Part shown: piece by piece, positions 26,098-35,507 of the stretch
Layout of the letters: every line of letters starts with the position of its first letter
Numbering within the stretch: position 1 is the first letter of the stretch
Assembly (NCBI GenBank): GCA_016715965.1
Contig: JADJXG010000001.1
Location: 1,307,501-1,371,500 of the forward strand
Length of the DNA: 64,000 nucleotides
Source of the DNA: Saprospiraceae bacterium
GTDB lineage: Bacteria; Bacteroidota; Bacteroidia; Chitinophagales; Saprospiraceae
Reading direction: 5' to 3'
The notes under the pieces: model-generated
The model's input: only the letters and a program-made list of their open reading frames with translations
The model's database searches: none
What the model was told of the DNA's origin: nothing
Translations under genes and position numbers: made by a program

Positions 26098-28812
26098 ATG
26101 ACGAGATTATTAATTAAAGTAGCAAAAGAATTCAATGTCGGCGTGAGCACGATTGTCGAGTTCCTACAATCAAAGGGGTTCGAGATTGAAAACAAGGCCA
26201 CCTTTAAAATTTCTGATGATATGTTTGCAGAACTCCAAAAGGAGTTTCAATCTTCATTGGTAGATAAGGAACAAGCCAATCAGTTGGCTAAGACTGCACA
26301 AGCAGCAACACCGGTCAAGGAGAAAGTTTTACCCAAGCAAGAAATAAATCTTTTTGGCACGCCTAGCTCTACCCCCACAACAGCGGTCCCGTCTTCAACA
26401 ACGTCTAAAACTGAGGTAGAGAAAGAAGAAGTGATCAAGGCAAAAATTGAAGAGTCGGACAAGCCCAAATTAAAAGTTGTTGGTAAAATTCAACTTGAAA
26501 AACCGGAAGGAAAAAAGAAGGGCGAAACAAAAAAAGAAACACTACCTGAACCAGAATCAGAAGAACAAAAACCAGCAGAAGAAGAAATCATTACTTCTGA
26601 AGAAGAAATTACAAGAATTGAAGCTCCAACACTCAAAGGACTAAAAATTCTTGGAAAAATTGACACAAACAAATTTAAAGATAGCCCCAAGAAAAAAGAA
26701 GAGCCTAAAAAACAGACAGAAGGTACTGGTAAGTTGGTCGTTGGGCCCAAAATCGTAGAATCTGCGGAAGACGCCCAAAAGAGAAAGAGGAAACGCAAAA
26801 AAGTAAATACGGTTGATTATCCATCCGACTCCAGAACAGTTGGTGCCAATAGGGGAAGAGATTTCAGACCCACCCAAGAGCCAGTTAAGGAGGTTAGTAA
26901 AAAGGAAATAGAAGATAAAATTAAGGCCACCATGGCCAGGCTTAATGTCGGTGGAAAAAACAAGAGACAAAAAATCCGCAGAGACAAACGAGAAGAATAC
27001 CGAGAAAAAGCTGAATTGGCAGAGTCTCAAAGAGATGGTGGATCCATTCAACTTACTGAATTTATTACAGTTTCGGATCTTTCCAGTTTGTTTGATGTGC
27101 CGGTCACTGATATCATTATGACTTGCATGAATTTAGGCATTATTGTCTCTATCAATCAAAGATTGGATGCTGAAATTATCGAAATTCTTGCAGAAGAATT
27201 TGATAAGAAAATCGAGTTTGTTTCTGCAGAAGAGGAAGTAGATGTTGTCGAAGAAGAGGAAGACAATATAGAGGATCTCGAATCAAGGGCTCCGATCGTC
27301 ACTGTAATGGGTCATGTGGACCACGGTAAAACTTCATTGTTGGATTATATCCGCGAAACCAACGTAGCATCTGGTGAAGCAGGGGGAATTACCCAGCATA
27401 TTGGAGCGTATGAAGTAAAGGTTGGCCCTGAACAAAAGAAAATCACTTTTTTGGATACCCCGGGTCACGAAGCATTTACTGCGATGCGAGCCAGAGGTGC
27501 AAAAGTTACCGATGTGGCCGTTATCATCGTTGCAGCGGATGATCACATCATGCCCCAAACCAAAGAAGCCATTTCACATGCTCAGGCGGCAAATGTTCCA
27601 ATTGTTTTCGCAATTAATAAAATTGACAAACCAGGAGCGGACCCAGAACGGATTAAAAATGAGTTGTCGCAAATGAACTTTCTTGTGGACTCATGGGGTG
27701 GAAAATATTCTTCCCAAGAAATTTCAGCAAAAAGTGGACTTGGTATTGATCAATTGCTTGAGAAAATATTGTTGGAAGCAGAAGTTTTGGAATTGAAAGC
27801 AAATCCAGGAAGACTGGCGACAGGTACAGTCATCGAAGCCTCTTTGGATAAGGGAAGAGGATATGTTGCCAAACTATTGGTCCAGAATGGTACTTTGCAT
27901 ACAAGTGATGTGGTTTTGGCCGGCGAAAATTCCGGTAAAATCAAGGCAATGTTTAACGAAAGAGGGCAGAAAATAAAAGCAGCAGGACCTTCTACGCCAG
28001 TTATGGTGCTGGGACTTACAGGAGCACCCACCGCGGGTGAGAAATTCAAAGTCATGGAAGATGAGGCTGAATCCAGGTTGATTGCCACCAAGAGATCCCA
28101 AATATCAAGAGAACAGGCCAGCAGAGCGACCAAAAGAATATCCTTGGATGAGATTGGAAGGCGACTTGCCCTTGGCAATTTTAAAGAATTGCGACTCATT
28201 ATTAAAGGTGACGTCGATGGCTCTGTAGAAGCATTGTCAGATAGTCTTATTAAGTTATCTGTTGAATCCATTAAGGTGAGTATCCTTCATAAAGCGGTTG
28301 GACAGATCATTGAATCAGATATTTTGTTGGCGTCTGCATCGGACGCCATTGTGATTGGCTTCCAGGTCAGACCCTCACCAGCCGCAAGGACTTTGGCGGA
28401 AAAGGAAGGAGTTGAGATCAAAACCTACTCCATCATCTATGAAGCGATCGAAGAAATTAAGCTGGCAATGGAAGGAATGCTTGAACCCACCAAAGAAGAA
28501 AAAGTGATTGGCCAGGTTGAAATACGGGAAGTGTTTAAAATCACAAAAGTCGGTACTGTGGCAGGGTGTATGGTGATCGACGGAAAAATAACAAGGAACA
28601 GCCCTATCCGCGTGATCAGAAACGGAATTGTGGTCTATCCAAATAAGGAAGGAGGATTGGCAGAACTTCAATCTCTCAAACGATTTAAGGAAGATGCAAA
28701 AGAAGTGAAGGAAAACCTGGAATGCGGATTGACAGTTAAGAATTTCAATGACATCAAAGTGGGTGATATCATTGAGGCGTATGAGATCACAGAAGTAAAG
28801 CAAAAATTATAA
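26098..28812 (+). CDS. infB: Translation initiation factor IF-2
   Basis: IF-2 (904 residues) loads initiator tRNA on the ribosome with GTP. An N-terminal IF2N domain (about 3-55) is followed by a long charged linker, a second IF2N-like domain (about 315-375), and the GTPase domain with G1 GHVDHGKT near residue 405, DTPGHEAF, and NKIDKPGA. The C-terminal beta-barrel and IF2-C domains complete the protein. The linker is rich in Lys and Glu, as expected for the family. It closes the rimP-nusA-infB operon. Confidence 0.97.
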   Translation: MTRLLIKVAKEFNVGVSTIVEFLQSKGFEIENKATFKISDDMFAELQKEFQSSLVDKEQANQLAKTAQAATPVKEKVLPKQEINLFGTPSSTPTTAVPSSTTSKTEVEKEEVIKAKIEESDKPKLKVVGKIQLEKPEGKKKGETKKETLPEPESEEQKPAEEEIITSEEEITRIEAPTLKGLKILGKIDTNKFKDSPKKKEEPKKQTEGTGKLVVGPKIVESAEDAQKRKRKRKKVNTVDYPSDSRTVGANRGRDFRPTQEPVKEVSKKEIEDKIKATMARLNVGGKNKRQKIRRDKREEYREKAELAESQRDGGSIQLTEFITVSDLSSLFDVPVTDIIMTCMNLGIIVSINQRLDAEIIEILAEEFDKKIEFVSAEEEVDVVEEEEDNIEDLESRAPIVTVMGHVDHGKTSLLDYIRETNVASGEAGGITQHIGAYEVKVGPEQKKITFLDTPGHEAFTAMRARGAKVTDVAVIIVAADDHIMPQTKEAISHAQAANVPIVFAINKIDKPGADPERIKNELSQMNFLVDSWGGKYSSQEISAKSGLGIDQLLEKILLEAEVLELKANPGRLATGTVIEASLDKGRGYVAKLLVQNGTLHTSDVVLAGENSGKIKAMFNERGQKIKAAGPSTPVMVLGLTGAPTAGEKFKVMEDEAESRLIATKRSQISREQASRATKRISLDEIGRRLALGNFKELRLIIKGDVDGSVEALSDSLIKLSVESIKVSILHKAVGQIIESDILLASASDAIVIGFQVRPSPAARTLAEKEGVEIKTYSIIYEAIEEIKLAMEGMLEPTKEEKVIGQVEIREVFKITKVGTVAGCMVIDGKITRNSPIRVIRNGIVVYPNKEGGLAELQSLKRFKEDAKEVKENLECGLTVKNFNDIKVGDIIEAYEITEVKQKL

Positions 28813-28893
28813 AGCAATCTTCCTTAATTGCATCCAGTTAAAAACCGTTCTATCGTTTTTTCAAGGAGGGATTTGTCGGTACAACTTTCATAT

Positions 28894-29367
28894 TTATTCT
28901 TTTTCTTCTGAATCTGTGTAGATGACGATCGTATCATTTCTAAACAATTGTTCCAATTCGACACTGTCTGTGAATTCCGAATGTCTTCTGAAATAGCCAT
29001 TCTTCTTGTCATCTTTCATTTCGGCTGTAAATTTGATCCGTCCATTTTTATAAAACACAGTGTCTCCCAATTGCTGTAATCCAAATTCAAAATACTGCAC
29101 CTCTTCAAGCTCACCGGATTTGTAGTATCTCGTAGCGCACCCATGCTGTTTGCCATCTTTAAATAAATAGATCGCTTTTAACTCCCCTGTATTGTAAAAC
29201 TCTCTCATGGTATCCTGGACAAGATCATTGATCTTATAATATCTGCGTTTAATATTGCCATTTTCATATTTTTCTTCGATCCATTTTTTGGAATCGGAAC
29301 TACAAAAATCAAAAAACACCAGACACAAAATGAAGAGGTATGGAAAATTAGATAAGATGTTTTTCAT
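28894..29367 (-). CDS. YwqK/MORN-repeat lipoprotein
   Basis: A 157-residue exported protein. The N-terminus MKNILSNFPYLFILCLVFFD leads to FCSS, a plausible lipobox Cys. The mature part holds several YwqK-type antitoxin/MORN repeats, such as KKWIEEKYENGNIKRRYY, MREFYNTGELKAIYLFKDGK and TRYYKSGELEEVQYFEFG. These short beta-hairpin repeats are common in Bacteroidota surface proteins, and no toxin is adjacent, so a toxin-antitoxin role is not supported. It converges on infB. Confidence 0.78.
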   Translation of the reverse strand: MKNILSNFPYLFILCLVFFDFCSSDSKKWIEEKYENGNIKRRYYKINDLVQDTMREFYNTGELKAIYLFKDGKQHGCATRYYKSGELEEVQYFEFGLQQLGDTVFYKNGRIKFTAEMKDDKKNGYFRRHSEFTDSVELEQLFRNDTIVIYTDSEEKE

Positions 29368-29385
29368 CGCTAGAACATTAAGGAA

Positions 29386-29417
29386 TAAAAAAGCCGGCTA
29401 AATAATTAACCGGCTTA
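29386..29417 (-). terminator. Terminator after the haloperoxidase-like gene
   Basis: On the minus strand AAGCCGG and CCGGCTT form a 7-bp GC-rich stem with a 12-base loop, followed by six T at 29391-29386. It lies about 30 bases after the stop at 29450 and before the MORN gene start at 29367, separating two minus-strand units. Confidence 0.8.
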
Positions 29418-29449
29418 AAAATATACAGAATAATTATATTTTCTAAAAA

Positions 29450-30919
29450 TTAATTTCTCCAAGGTAAGTTGGCAACTCTACGGGCTACCTCTTCTCCTAG
29501 CCTCACACCTTCTTCACAGTCCTGACGAATGTGAACACCCAGCGGTATTCTGGATATTGCATCTTCTCTACCCATGACAGAAAAAGAGTAATACGGTCTT
29601 GGAGTACCAATAAATTCAGTTCTTCCTTCGTGGCATCTATCAACAAAATTAACATTGTTGCCCCATACCGCAGCAAGCGCCCAAGCACCTCCACCACCAA
29701 ATGTAGAATGGCCTGAAGGGTAAGCAGGGAAAGCCGGGGTGACTCCTTTCGCACCTGTGTAGGGATGATCGAGCATAGACTCCCAAGTTGGATCAATAAA
29801 GTCTTTAATATAGTGTTCTGGTCTTTCTGTGTTGTACACCCATTTGGAGTTCCAGCATACTACTGCACAATCATTTAAGGTAATTCCCATCAAGGCATTT
29901 GCATATACTGCTTCTTCCAGATTGGAATTTTGAATCTCAAAAACCTGATCCATAATGGCAAGCAATCTTGGGGGAGGGGCAAAAGTCAATCCAAACAAAT
30001 CATCAGACCAAAATTCAGCGATCCATTCGTCTTCGTAGGAACGACCCGTGGTGGTGCTATAAACTTCTAAGTTTTCAGCATGCCATCTGGGATTAAGTTT
30101 ACCGTCTGGAGTATGGTATGGAACAGGTGGTTTTGACAATTTTTGGTTGTTGTTCGTGGCAAAAGTTCTTACATTACCCCAAAATGGGAACATACCTCCA
30201 TCCGGATTGTCATTGGTAGGGGTCCATTTACCAGGAATTCGATTGCCATTGGCATCAAGACTTTTTTCCCGCCAATTATAGTATGGAAATCTTGCCGGGT
30301 CGTTGTTGAGTGGGTTTAGATAGGCCTCATGTCCGTATTGATCAGTGGTAGACCATTGCCAGACTGCGCGGGCAACTTCTTCACCCCATGCTTTGCTGTT
30401 GTTAAATCGATTGGAGTTAGTCTCTTGCTTATATTCTGCTTCAAGACTATTTTTCAAGTTTTCAATCAGTTGTTTTGCTTCCGCGTTGGTCAAATGTTTA
30501 CCGGGAGAGCCGGGCGCGGAGAAGAACTCCACTTTGTCAAAAAACTGAGTCATCAAATATGCATAAGAAGCGTTGATGGCGGTGGGATAATGCAATTCTG
30601 CAGAACCAGTATATTCCGGAATACCACATCCCTGAAACTGGGGCAAATTCTTGAGGCTTCTGTAATTGGGCATACCTGGAATACAAATTTCATAAGCGGC
30701 TATTCCTAAATAAGCCAAAGCCCTGGGACCAGGTCCGGGTCTGAAAGCAAGAGCATCTTTGTCAATCTGAAGGAATAATTCATTCCATTTGTGGATGACA
30801 TCATAAGAATAATGTTCTACTCTTGGAAATTCTGTTGTAGGGGAGGGTTTACTACACGATGAAATAATTAAAACGCTGATAGCCAGCGCTATAAATTGGA
30901 AATTAATCCTAGGCTTCAT
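29450..30919 (-). CDS. Vanadium-dependent haloperoxidase / PAP2-superfamily lipoprotein
   Basis: A 489-residue predicted lipoprotein (MKPRINFQFIALAISVLIIS then SCSKP). The C-terminal half carries the vanadate/phosphate-binding set: ERPEHYIKDF, YPSGHSTFGGGGAW with the central SGH, and SRIPLGVHIRQDCEEG with the distal Arg and His. This matches the vanadium haloperoxidase/acid phosphatase fold. Whether it is a haloperoxidase or a phosphatase cannot be decided by eye. It is a single-gene unit, with a TACATTTG element on the minus strand at 30995-30988 upstream and a terminator downstream. Location is probably the periplasmic face of the outer membrane. Confidence 0.82.
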   Translation of the reverse strand: MKPRINFQFIALAISVLIISSCSKPSPTTEFPRVEHYSYDVIHKWNELFLQIDKDALAFRPGPGPRALAYLGIAAYEICIPGMPNYRSLKNLPQFQGCGIPEYTGSAELHYPTAINASYAYLMTQFFDKVEFFSAPGSPGKHLTNAEAKQLIENLKNSLEAEYKQETNSNRFNNSKAWGEEVARAVWQWSTTDQYGHEAYLNPLNNDPARFPYYNWREKSLDANGNRIPGKWTPTNDNPDGGMFPFWGNVRTFATNNNQKLSKPPVPYHTPDGKLNPRWHAENLEVYSTTTGRSYEDEWIAEFWSDDLFGLTFAPPPRLLAIMDQVFEIQNSNLEEAVYANALMGITLNDCAVVCWNSKWVYNTERPEHYIKDFIDPTWESMLDHPYTGAKGVTPAFPAYPSGHSTFGGGGAWALAAVWGNNVNFVDRCHEGRTEFIGTPRPYYSFSVMGREDAISRIPLGVHIRQDCEEGVRLGEEVARRVANLPWRN

Positions 30920-30987
30920 AAAGATTAAAAATGAGTTAACAAATAGTAAAAACAGCTGAAAATTTAAACAATTAAAATTTCAACGTG

Positions 30988-30995
30988 CAAATGTA
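30988..30995 (-). promoter_or_regulatory. Promoter -7 element for the haloperoxidase-like gene
   Basis: On the minus strand the sequence reads TACATTTG, followed by CACG. It lies 69 bases upstream of the start codon at 30919. Confidence 0.55.
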
Positions 30996-31087
30996 GTGAT
31001 TTCAAGCAATTTAGCACTAAAATTCAAGCCGCCAACACATTTTTTTTATAGATATTCATTTCAATGTGTAAATGAACAAGATCAATA

Positions 31088-33745
31088 TCAGGTTCTCAAA
31101 TTTGGAATATCGGCTTTTGAATATTCATAGTACTTGTTGGCTTCATCTTCCTTGTACTTTTTGATGAGCTCCAGAGAATTGGTAATATCGTCGCTACTTA
31201 CTACGATTAATGCGCCCTTGCTTGCTTTTTCTATGGCATAACCAATGGCTTCCTTCTCATCCGGGATATCTATGCAGGGTTTGTTCGGATCCGTTTCAAA
31301 AATTCCTTTTTTTACCAAAGCCAGCAATTCATGGGCCGGTTTGCCCCGTAGATTTTTATCCTGTCTGATGATGATCTCATCAAACATCTCTGCAGCGATT
31401 TTTCCAATACCAATGTTGTCTTCATCCCGTCTGTCACCAATTCCCGCGATAATTCCAATTTTTGGATGACCCTCCATTTTGTCGGTCAGGTTTTTCAAGG
31501 CTGAAAGACCAGCAGGGTTATGGGCATAATCAAGCAAGAGGTCAAAATCTCTAAAGTTAAACAAGTTTAATCTTCCCGGGGTCTGAGCGGGCGATGGGAT
31601 GAAACTTTCAAGAGAACTGCTTAGGTCAGCTAAAGAAAATCCATGTAAATATCCGGCAAGTGCAACAGGAAGCACGTTTTGAATCATAAAGGATGCTTTG
31701 CCTCCAAAAGTCAACGGCACATTGACTGCTTTAATAACCCTCAATTTCCACTCGCCTCGACAAATGGTGATAAATCCATTTTCGTAGATGGCGCAAATAC
31801 CTCCGGATAACATGTGTTTTTTGATTCGGGGATTGGATTCATCCATCGAAAAAAGCGCAATCTGGCAACTCGCTTTTTCTTTCATTGCATACACCAAATC
31901 ATCATCCGCATTGAGAATTGCATAACCATCCGGAACAACAGATTCTACCAAAACCGCTTTCACCTTGGCCAATTGTTCTAAGGTATGAATCCCTTTCAGT
32001 CCCAGATGATCCGGGGCTATATTGGTGACAATCGCAGTATTGCAGTTTCTAAAGCCCAAGCCAGCCCGAAGAATTCCTCCCCTTGCGGTTTCAAATACGG
32101 CAAAATTTACAGTCGGATCCTTGAGTACAAATTCCGCACTCCCTGGTCCGGAACAATCACCAGACATCATTTTGTGATTTTGAATGTAAATTCCATCCGT
32201 GGTCGTGTACCCGACGGTATAGCCCATCATTTTCACCAGATGTGCCATAAGTCTTGTGGTAGTCGTTTTGCCATTTGTACCGGTTACCCCAATAATGGGA
32301 ATTCTGGAAGGGACCCCGGGTGGAAACAACATATCGATGACGGGAGCTGCTACATTTCTAGGTAAACCTTCTGCGGGAGCAAGATGCATTCTGAATCCCG
32401 GACCCGCATTAACTTCAATGACAGCGCCCCGGGTTTCTTGCACAGGAGCACTTATGTCAGTTGTCATAAAGTCGATGCCGCAAATATCTAAACCGACAAT
32501 TCTCGAAATCCTTTCGGCCATAAAAACAAGACTGGGGTGAACAGAATCAGTAACATCTACCGATGTACCACCCGTGCTGAGATTGGCTGTGTCTTTTAAG
32601 ACGACGATCTGATCTTTTGGAGGAACTGAATCAAGGGTTAAATTTTGCAGATGGAGCTGTTTGATGGTGATATCATCAATGTGGATACTTGTCAAAACTT
32701 TCTCATGACCATAACCCCTCCGTGGGTCACTGTTGATAAGCTCAATCAATTGAGAAACATTGTGAATGCCATCGGCCATGACCTGTGCAGGTAAGCGTTT
32801 TGCAGCTGCAACCATCCGGTGATTAATCACTAAAATTCTATAATCTTCTCCTCTGATGTATTGTTCTACAATAACAGCAGGTGATATTTTTTTTGCCAAA
32901 TCTAATCCCAGTAGAGCCTGATCCCAGTTTTGAATGTCTGTGGTTACTCCTCTCCCGTGATTTCCATCGACGGGTTTGATCACCAAAGGATACCCCAATT
33001 CTTTCACCACTTCTTTGAGACCTGCTTCTGTTCTTACAATGTCTCCTTTGGGTACTGGTATTTCCGCTTGCGCCAGAAGATATTTGGTATCTTCCTTGTC
33101 TTTTGCAATGTCAACACCAATGCTTGAGGTTTGACTCGTTACTGTCGCTTGGATTCGCTTTTGATTTCTGCCATAACCCAGTTGACACAGGCTGTATTTA
33201 TTGAGACGAATCCAGGGAATTCCTCTGGATTCTGCCTCTTCAATGATCGAACCGGTGCTTGGTCCCAATCTTGAACTTTCGCGCAATTTGCGCATTTCGA
33301 GAATGTCGTCATCCAAAATATATTGCCTTGATTCCACCAATGATTCAGCGATTCTGACGGCGGCCCGGGCAGCAAAAACCCCTACTTTTTCTTCGATGTA
33401 GTCAAAAACTACATGGTAAACTCCGGGTTCGCCATAACTTCGGGTCCGGCCAAATCCAACTTCCATTCCTGCCAGACTTTGAATCTCTAAAGCAATGTGC
33501 TCAATCACATGCCCCATCCAGGTTCCTTCCTCCACACGATGGTAAAATCCCCCCGGTCCGGACTCTGAACATCTGTGTTCGTACATTCCGGGGAGCAGAA
33601 GTTTTAATCGATCCAAAAATCCAGGAATCAAATTGGTTGGTTTTTGCTCCAGATCTTCTAAATCAAGAACCATAACGATTAATTTCCTACGGCGAATAGA
33701 CCAGTAATTTGGCCCACGCATAACATTGATTTCTCTGATGCGCAT
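31088..33745 (-). CDS. cphA: Cyanophycin synthetase
   Basis: CphA (885 residues) makes the storage polymer of aspartate and arginine from ATP and the two amino acids. An N-terminal domain begins MRIREINVMRGPNYWSI. The ATP-grasp domain covers about 215-470 (DKEDTKYLLAQAEIPVPKG, YPLVIKPVDGNHGRGV). The Mur-ligase-like domain starts with the P-loop GVTGTNGKTTTTRL near residue 490 and contains the family's DYAHNPAGL segment. Length and order match bacterial CphA, and the divergent cyanophycinase strengthens the call. It is unlike Mur ligases because of the fused ATP-grasp half. Confidence 0.96.
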   Translation of the reverse strand: MRIREINVMRGPNYWSIRRRKLIVMVLDLEDLEQKPTNLIPGFLDRLKLLLPGMYEHRCSESGPGGFYHRVEEGTWMGHVIEHIALEIQSLAGMEVGFGRTRSYGEPGVYHVVFDYIEEKVGVFAARAAVRIAESLVESRQYILDDDILEMRKLRESSRLGPSTGSIIEEAESRGIPWIRLNKYSLCQLGYGRNQKRIQATVTSQTSSIGVDIAKDKEDTKYLLAQAEIPVPKGDIVRTEAGLKEVVKELGYPLVIKPVDGNHGRGVTTDIQNWDQALLGLDLAKKISPAVIVEQYIRGEDYRILVINHRMVAAAKRLPAQVMADGIHNVSQLIELINSDPRRGYGHEKVLTSIHIDDITIKQLHLQNLTLDSVPPKDQIVVLKDTANLSTGGTSVDVTDSVHPSLVFMAERISRIVGLDICGIDFMTTDISAPVQETRGAVIEVNAGPGFRMHLAPAEGLPRNVAAPVIDMLFPPGVPSRIPIIGVTGTNGKTTTTRLMAHLVKMMGYTVGYTTTDGIYIQNHKMMSGDCSGPGSAEFVLKDPTVNFAVFETARGGILRAGLGFRNCNTAIVTNIAPDHLGLKGIHTLEQLAKVKAVLVESVVPDGYAILNADDDLVYAMKEKASCQIALFSMDESNPRIKKHMLSGGICAIYENGFITICRGEWKLRVIKAVNVPLTFGGKASFMIQNVLPVALAGYLHGFSLADLSSSLESFIPSPAQTPGRLNLFNFRDFDLLLDYAHNPAGLSALKNLTDKMEGHPKIGIIAGIGDRRDEDNIGIGKIAAEMFDEIIIRQDKNLRGKPAHELLALVKKGIFETDPNKPCIDIPDEKEAIGYAIEKASKGALIVVSSDDITNSLELIKKYKEDEANKYYEYSKADIPNLRT

Positions 33746-33809
33746 ACTTTTCTTCTGTTGATTGGAAGGCCAATATTAATTAAAACTTATTGATTAGATA
33801 GCTTCTAAT

Positions 33810-33817
33810 TAGTTTTG
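33810..33817 (+). promoter_or_regulatory. Promoter -7 element for cphB
   Basis: TAGTTTTG, followed by CAAC, fits the TAnnTTTG consensus. A TTG at 33790-33792 lies at about the right distance for a -33 element. The start codon is at 33829, so the leader would be only a few bases. Confidence 0.55.
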
Positions 33818-33828
33818 CAACTTGAAAT

Positions 33829-34704
33829 ATGGATTATTTGAGGAATATTAAAGGAACCCTGATTCCCATAGGAGGCAACGAAGACAAAGGAAGTGGTCCC
33901 AATGAAATGTATACCCATGATTTTATCCAAGAAGGGATATTGGCCAATGTCGTCAAAGAAAGCGGTGGCTTAGAAGCAGAAATCATTGTAATTACAACCG
34001 CATCGCAAATTCCAAAGGAGGTAGGAAAAAACTACCTCAGCGCTTTTAATGCATTGGGCTGCCGCAATGTAAGGATATTGGATATCAGGAGTAAAAAAGA
34101 AGCTGAATCACCTGAAGTGATCCAGTACATTGAAAGTGCTGATTGTGTCATGTTTTCAGGTGGAGATCAATCTGAAATCATAAAGCAAATAGAGGGAACC
34201 ATCCTACATCAACTGATTTTAAATAAATTGGAGAATACATCTTTTGTTTTGGCCGGAACGAGTGCAGGCGCAATGTGCATGAGCCATGAAATGATTGCAG
34301 GTGGGTCATCTCCGGACGCTCTCAAAAAAGGGAATGTCAGGATGAAAAAAGGGATGGGTTTTATCCCACAGGCCATTATTGATTCTCATTTTATTCAAAG
34401 GGGACGATTTGGAAGACTTGCAGAAGCCATGGCTCAATTTCCGGAGTTGCTTGGAATTGGACTTGCTGAAGACACCGGGATTGTGATCAAGAATTCTGAT
34501 CAATGCAAAGTAATAGGTTCGGGTATGGTTATTTTATTTGACGCCACCCATTTAAGTCACAATAGATTTGATGAACTTGGCCCGGACACCCCATTGTCGA
34601 TAGCCAATTTGACCACACATATTTTAGCACACGGAGACCGATTTAGTTTGCAAAACAGAACCATTGATATTTTCAGATCAGCCAATCCAGTGACCTTTGT
34701 ATAA
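33829..34704 (+). CDS. cphB: Cyanophycinase
   Basis: A 291-residue serine peptidase (family S51) that degrades cyanophycin to beta-Asp-Arg dipeptides. The nucleophile is S145 in LAGTSAGAMCM. GGDQSEI (about 111-117) and SHFIQRGRFGRL are further family marks. There is no signal peptide, so it is the intracellular form that recycles stored polymer. It is transcribed divergently from cphA with an 83-base gap, so synthesis and breakdown are controlled from one intergenic region. Confidence 0.95.
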   Translation: MDYLRNIKGTLIPIGGNEDKGSGPNEMYTHDFIQEGILANVVKESGGLEAEIIVITTASQIPKEVGKNYLSAFNALGCRNVRILDIRSKKEAESPEVIQYIESADCVMFSGGDQSEIIKQIEGTILHQLILNKLENTSFVLAGTSAGAMCMSHEMIAGGSSPDALKKGNVRMKKGMGFIPQAIIDSHFIQRGRFGRLAEAMAQFPELLGIGLAEDTGIVIKNSDQCKVIGSGMVILFDATHLSHNRFDELGPDTPLSIANLTTHILAHGDRFSLQNRTIDIFRSANPVTFV

Positions 34705-35081
34705 ACCCATGGATCGTCCATTTGAACAGGATAATCATCAATAGATGTTTTTTGGAAATAACCCGGTAAAAAACCAGGATAATTGCTTGTTTATAATGCA
34801 ATATATTTATAAGGCGGGCTGTCTCAAGCCAGCTTTACCGGACCCATCTTAGATTGGATTCAGTCAAACTTTCATTCCACAAAAAAGTACTGGGCTAAAT
34901 ATTGATGCCAATGCATTTGGCAAACACAAAAGCATTAACTGCCACAATGACATGCCATCGACAACAAAACAAGACAAAGTGACAGGCGAATTATAAGTAA
35001 AAATGACATTTTATCTAATTTTTTGGCATGGTACGCGATTTGATCTGTTGAAATTATCAATTAATAAAAAACTAAAAAATT
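34705..35081 (+). other. Intergenic region before the hsp20 pair
   Basis: About 377 bases with no gene. A near-palindrome TGCCAATGCATTTGGCA lies at 34906-34922. No CIRCE-type repeat and no clear TAnnTTTG box was found in front of the heat-shock gene, so its promoter remains unplaced. Confidence 0.4.
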
Positions 35082-35486
35082 ATGTGGAATCAAGTTATCA
35101 AATTCAGAAATCCTTACACTTGCAACACCGCGGTTTATAATGCTCCTTCAGAGGGGGTCCATTCCGAAATCATCAACATTCTACCCGTCAATGTTTTTGA
35201 AACGGAAAATCAATATCACTATCAATTTTTTGTTCCAGGATTTCAGAAGGAAGAAATCAGAATCAAAGAAGAAAATAAGATGTTGGTGATTACAGCAACT
35301 CCTGAATCCAACAGTTCTTCTGACCGAATGCTCAGAGAGGAGTTTGGTAAAAGCAAAATGAAACGGACCATTCGATTGCCAAAGGACGCAAACATTCAAA
35401 GTATTCAGGCGCAATTGGCGGATGGTGTATTGAAGATTAGTGTTCAAAAAGATGAAAATTTAAACAAGAGCATTCAAATTATTTAA
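35082..35486 (+). CDS. Small heat-shock protein, Hsp20/alpha-crystallin family (first copy)
   Basis: A 134-residue ATP-independent chaperone. The alpha-crystallin domain covers about 35-130 (NVFETENQYHYQFFVPGFQKEEIRIKEENK and FGKSKMKRTIRLPKDANIQSIQAQLADGVLKISV). The A-x-x-x-G-V-L signature is present as ADGVLKI. The N-terminus is short and lacks the long hydrophobic arm seen in many Hsp20s. It lies 21 bases before a second Hsp20 gene, so the two form one transcript. Confidence 0.9.
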   Translation: MWNQVIKFRNPYTCNTAVYNAPSEGVHSEIINILPVNVFETENQYHYQFFVPGFQKEEIRIKEENKMLVITATPESNSSSDRMLREEFGKSKMKRTIRLPKDANIQSIQAQLADGVLKISVQKDENLNKSIQII

Positions 35487-35507
35487 GTAAACTAAAAAAT
35501 AAAAATT

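Noticed and set aside
28894..29367. YwqK-type repeats read as a toxin-antitoxin antitoxin
   Set aside because: No toxin gene is adjacent, and the protein has a signal peptide and lipobox, so a surface lipoprotein is more likely.
34906..34922. Near-palindrome TGCCAATGCATTTGGCA before the hsp20 genes as a heat-shock operator
   Set aside because: Asymmetric by one base, far from the start codon and unlike CIRCE; noted only in the spacer entry.
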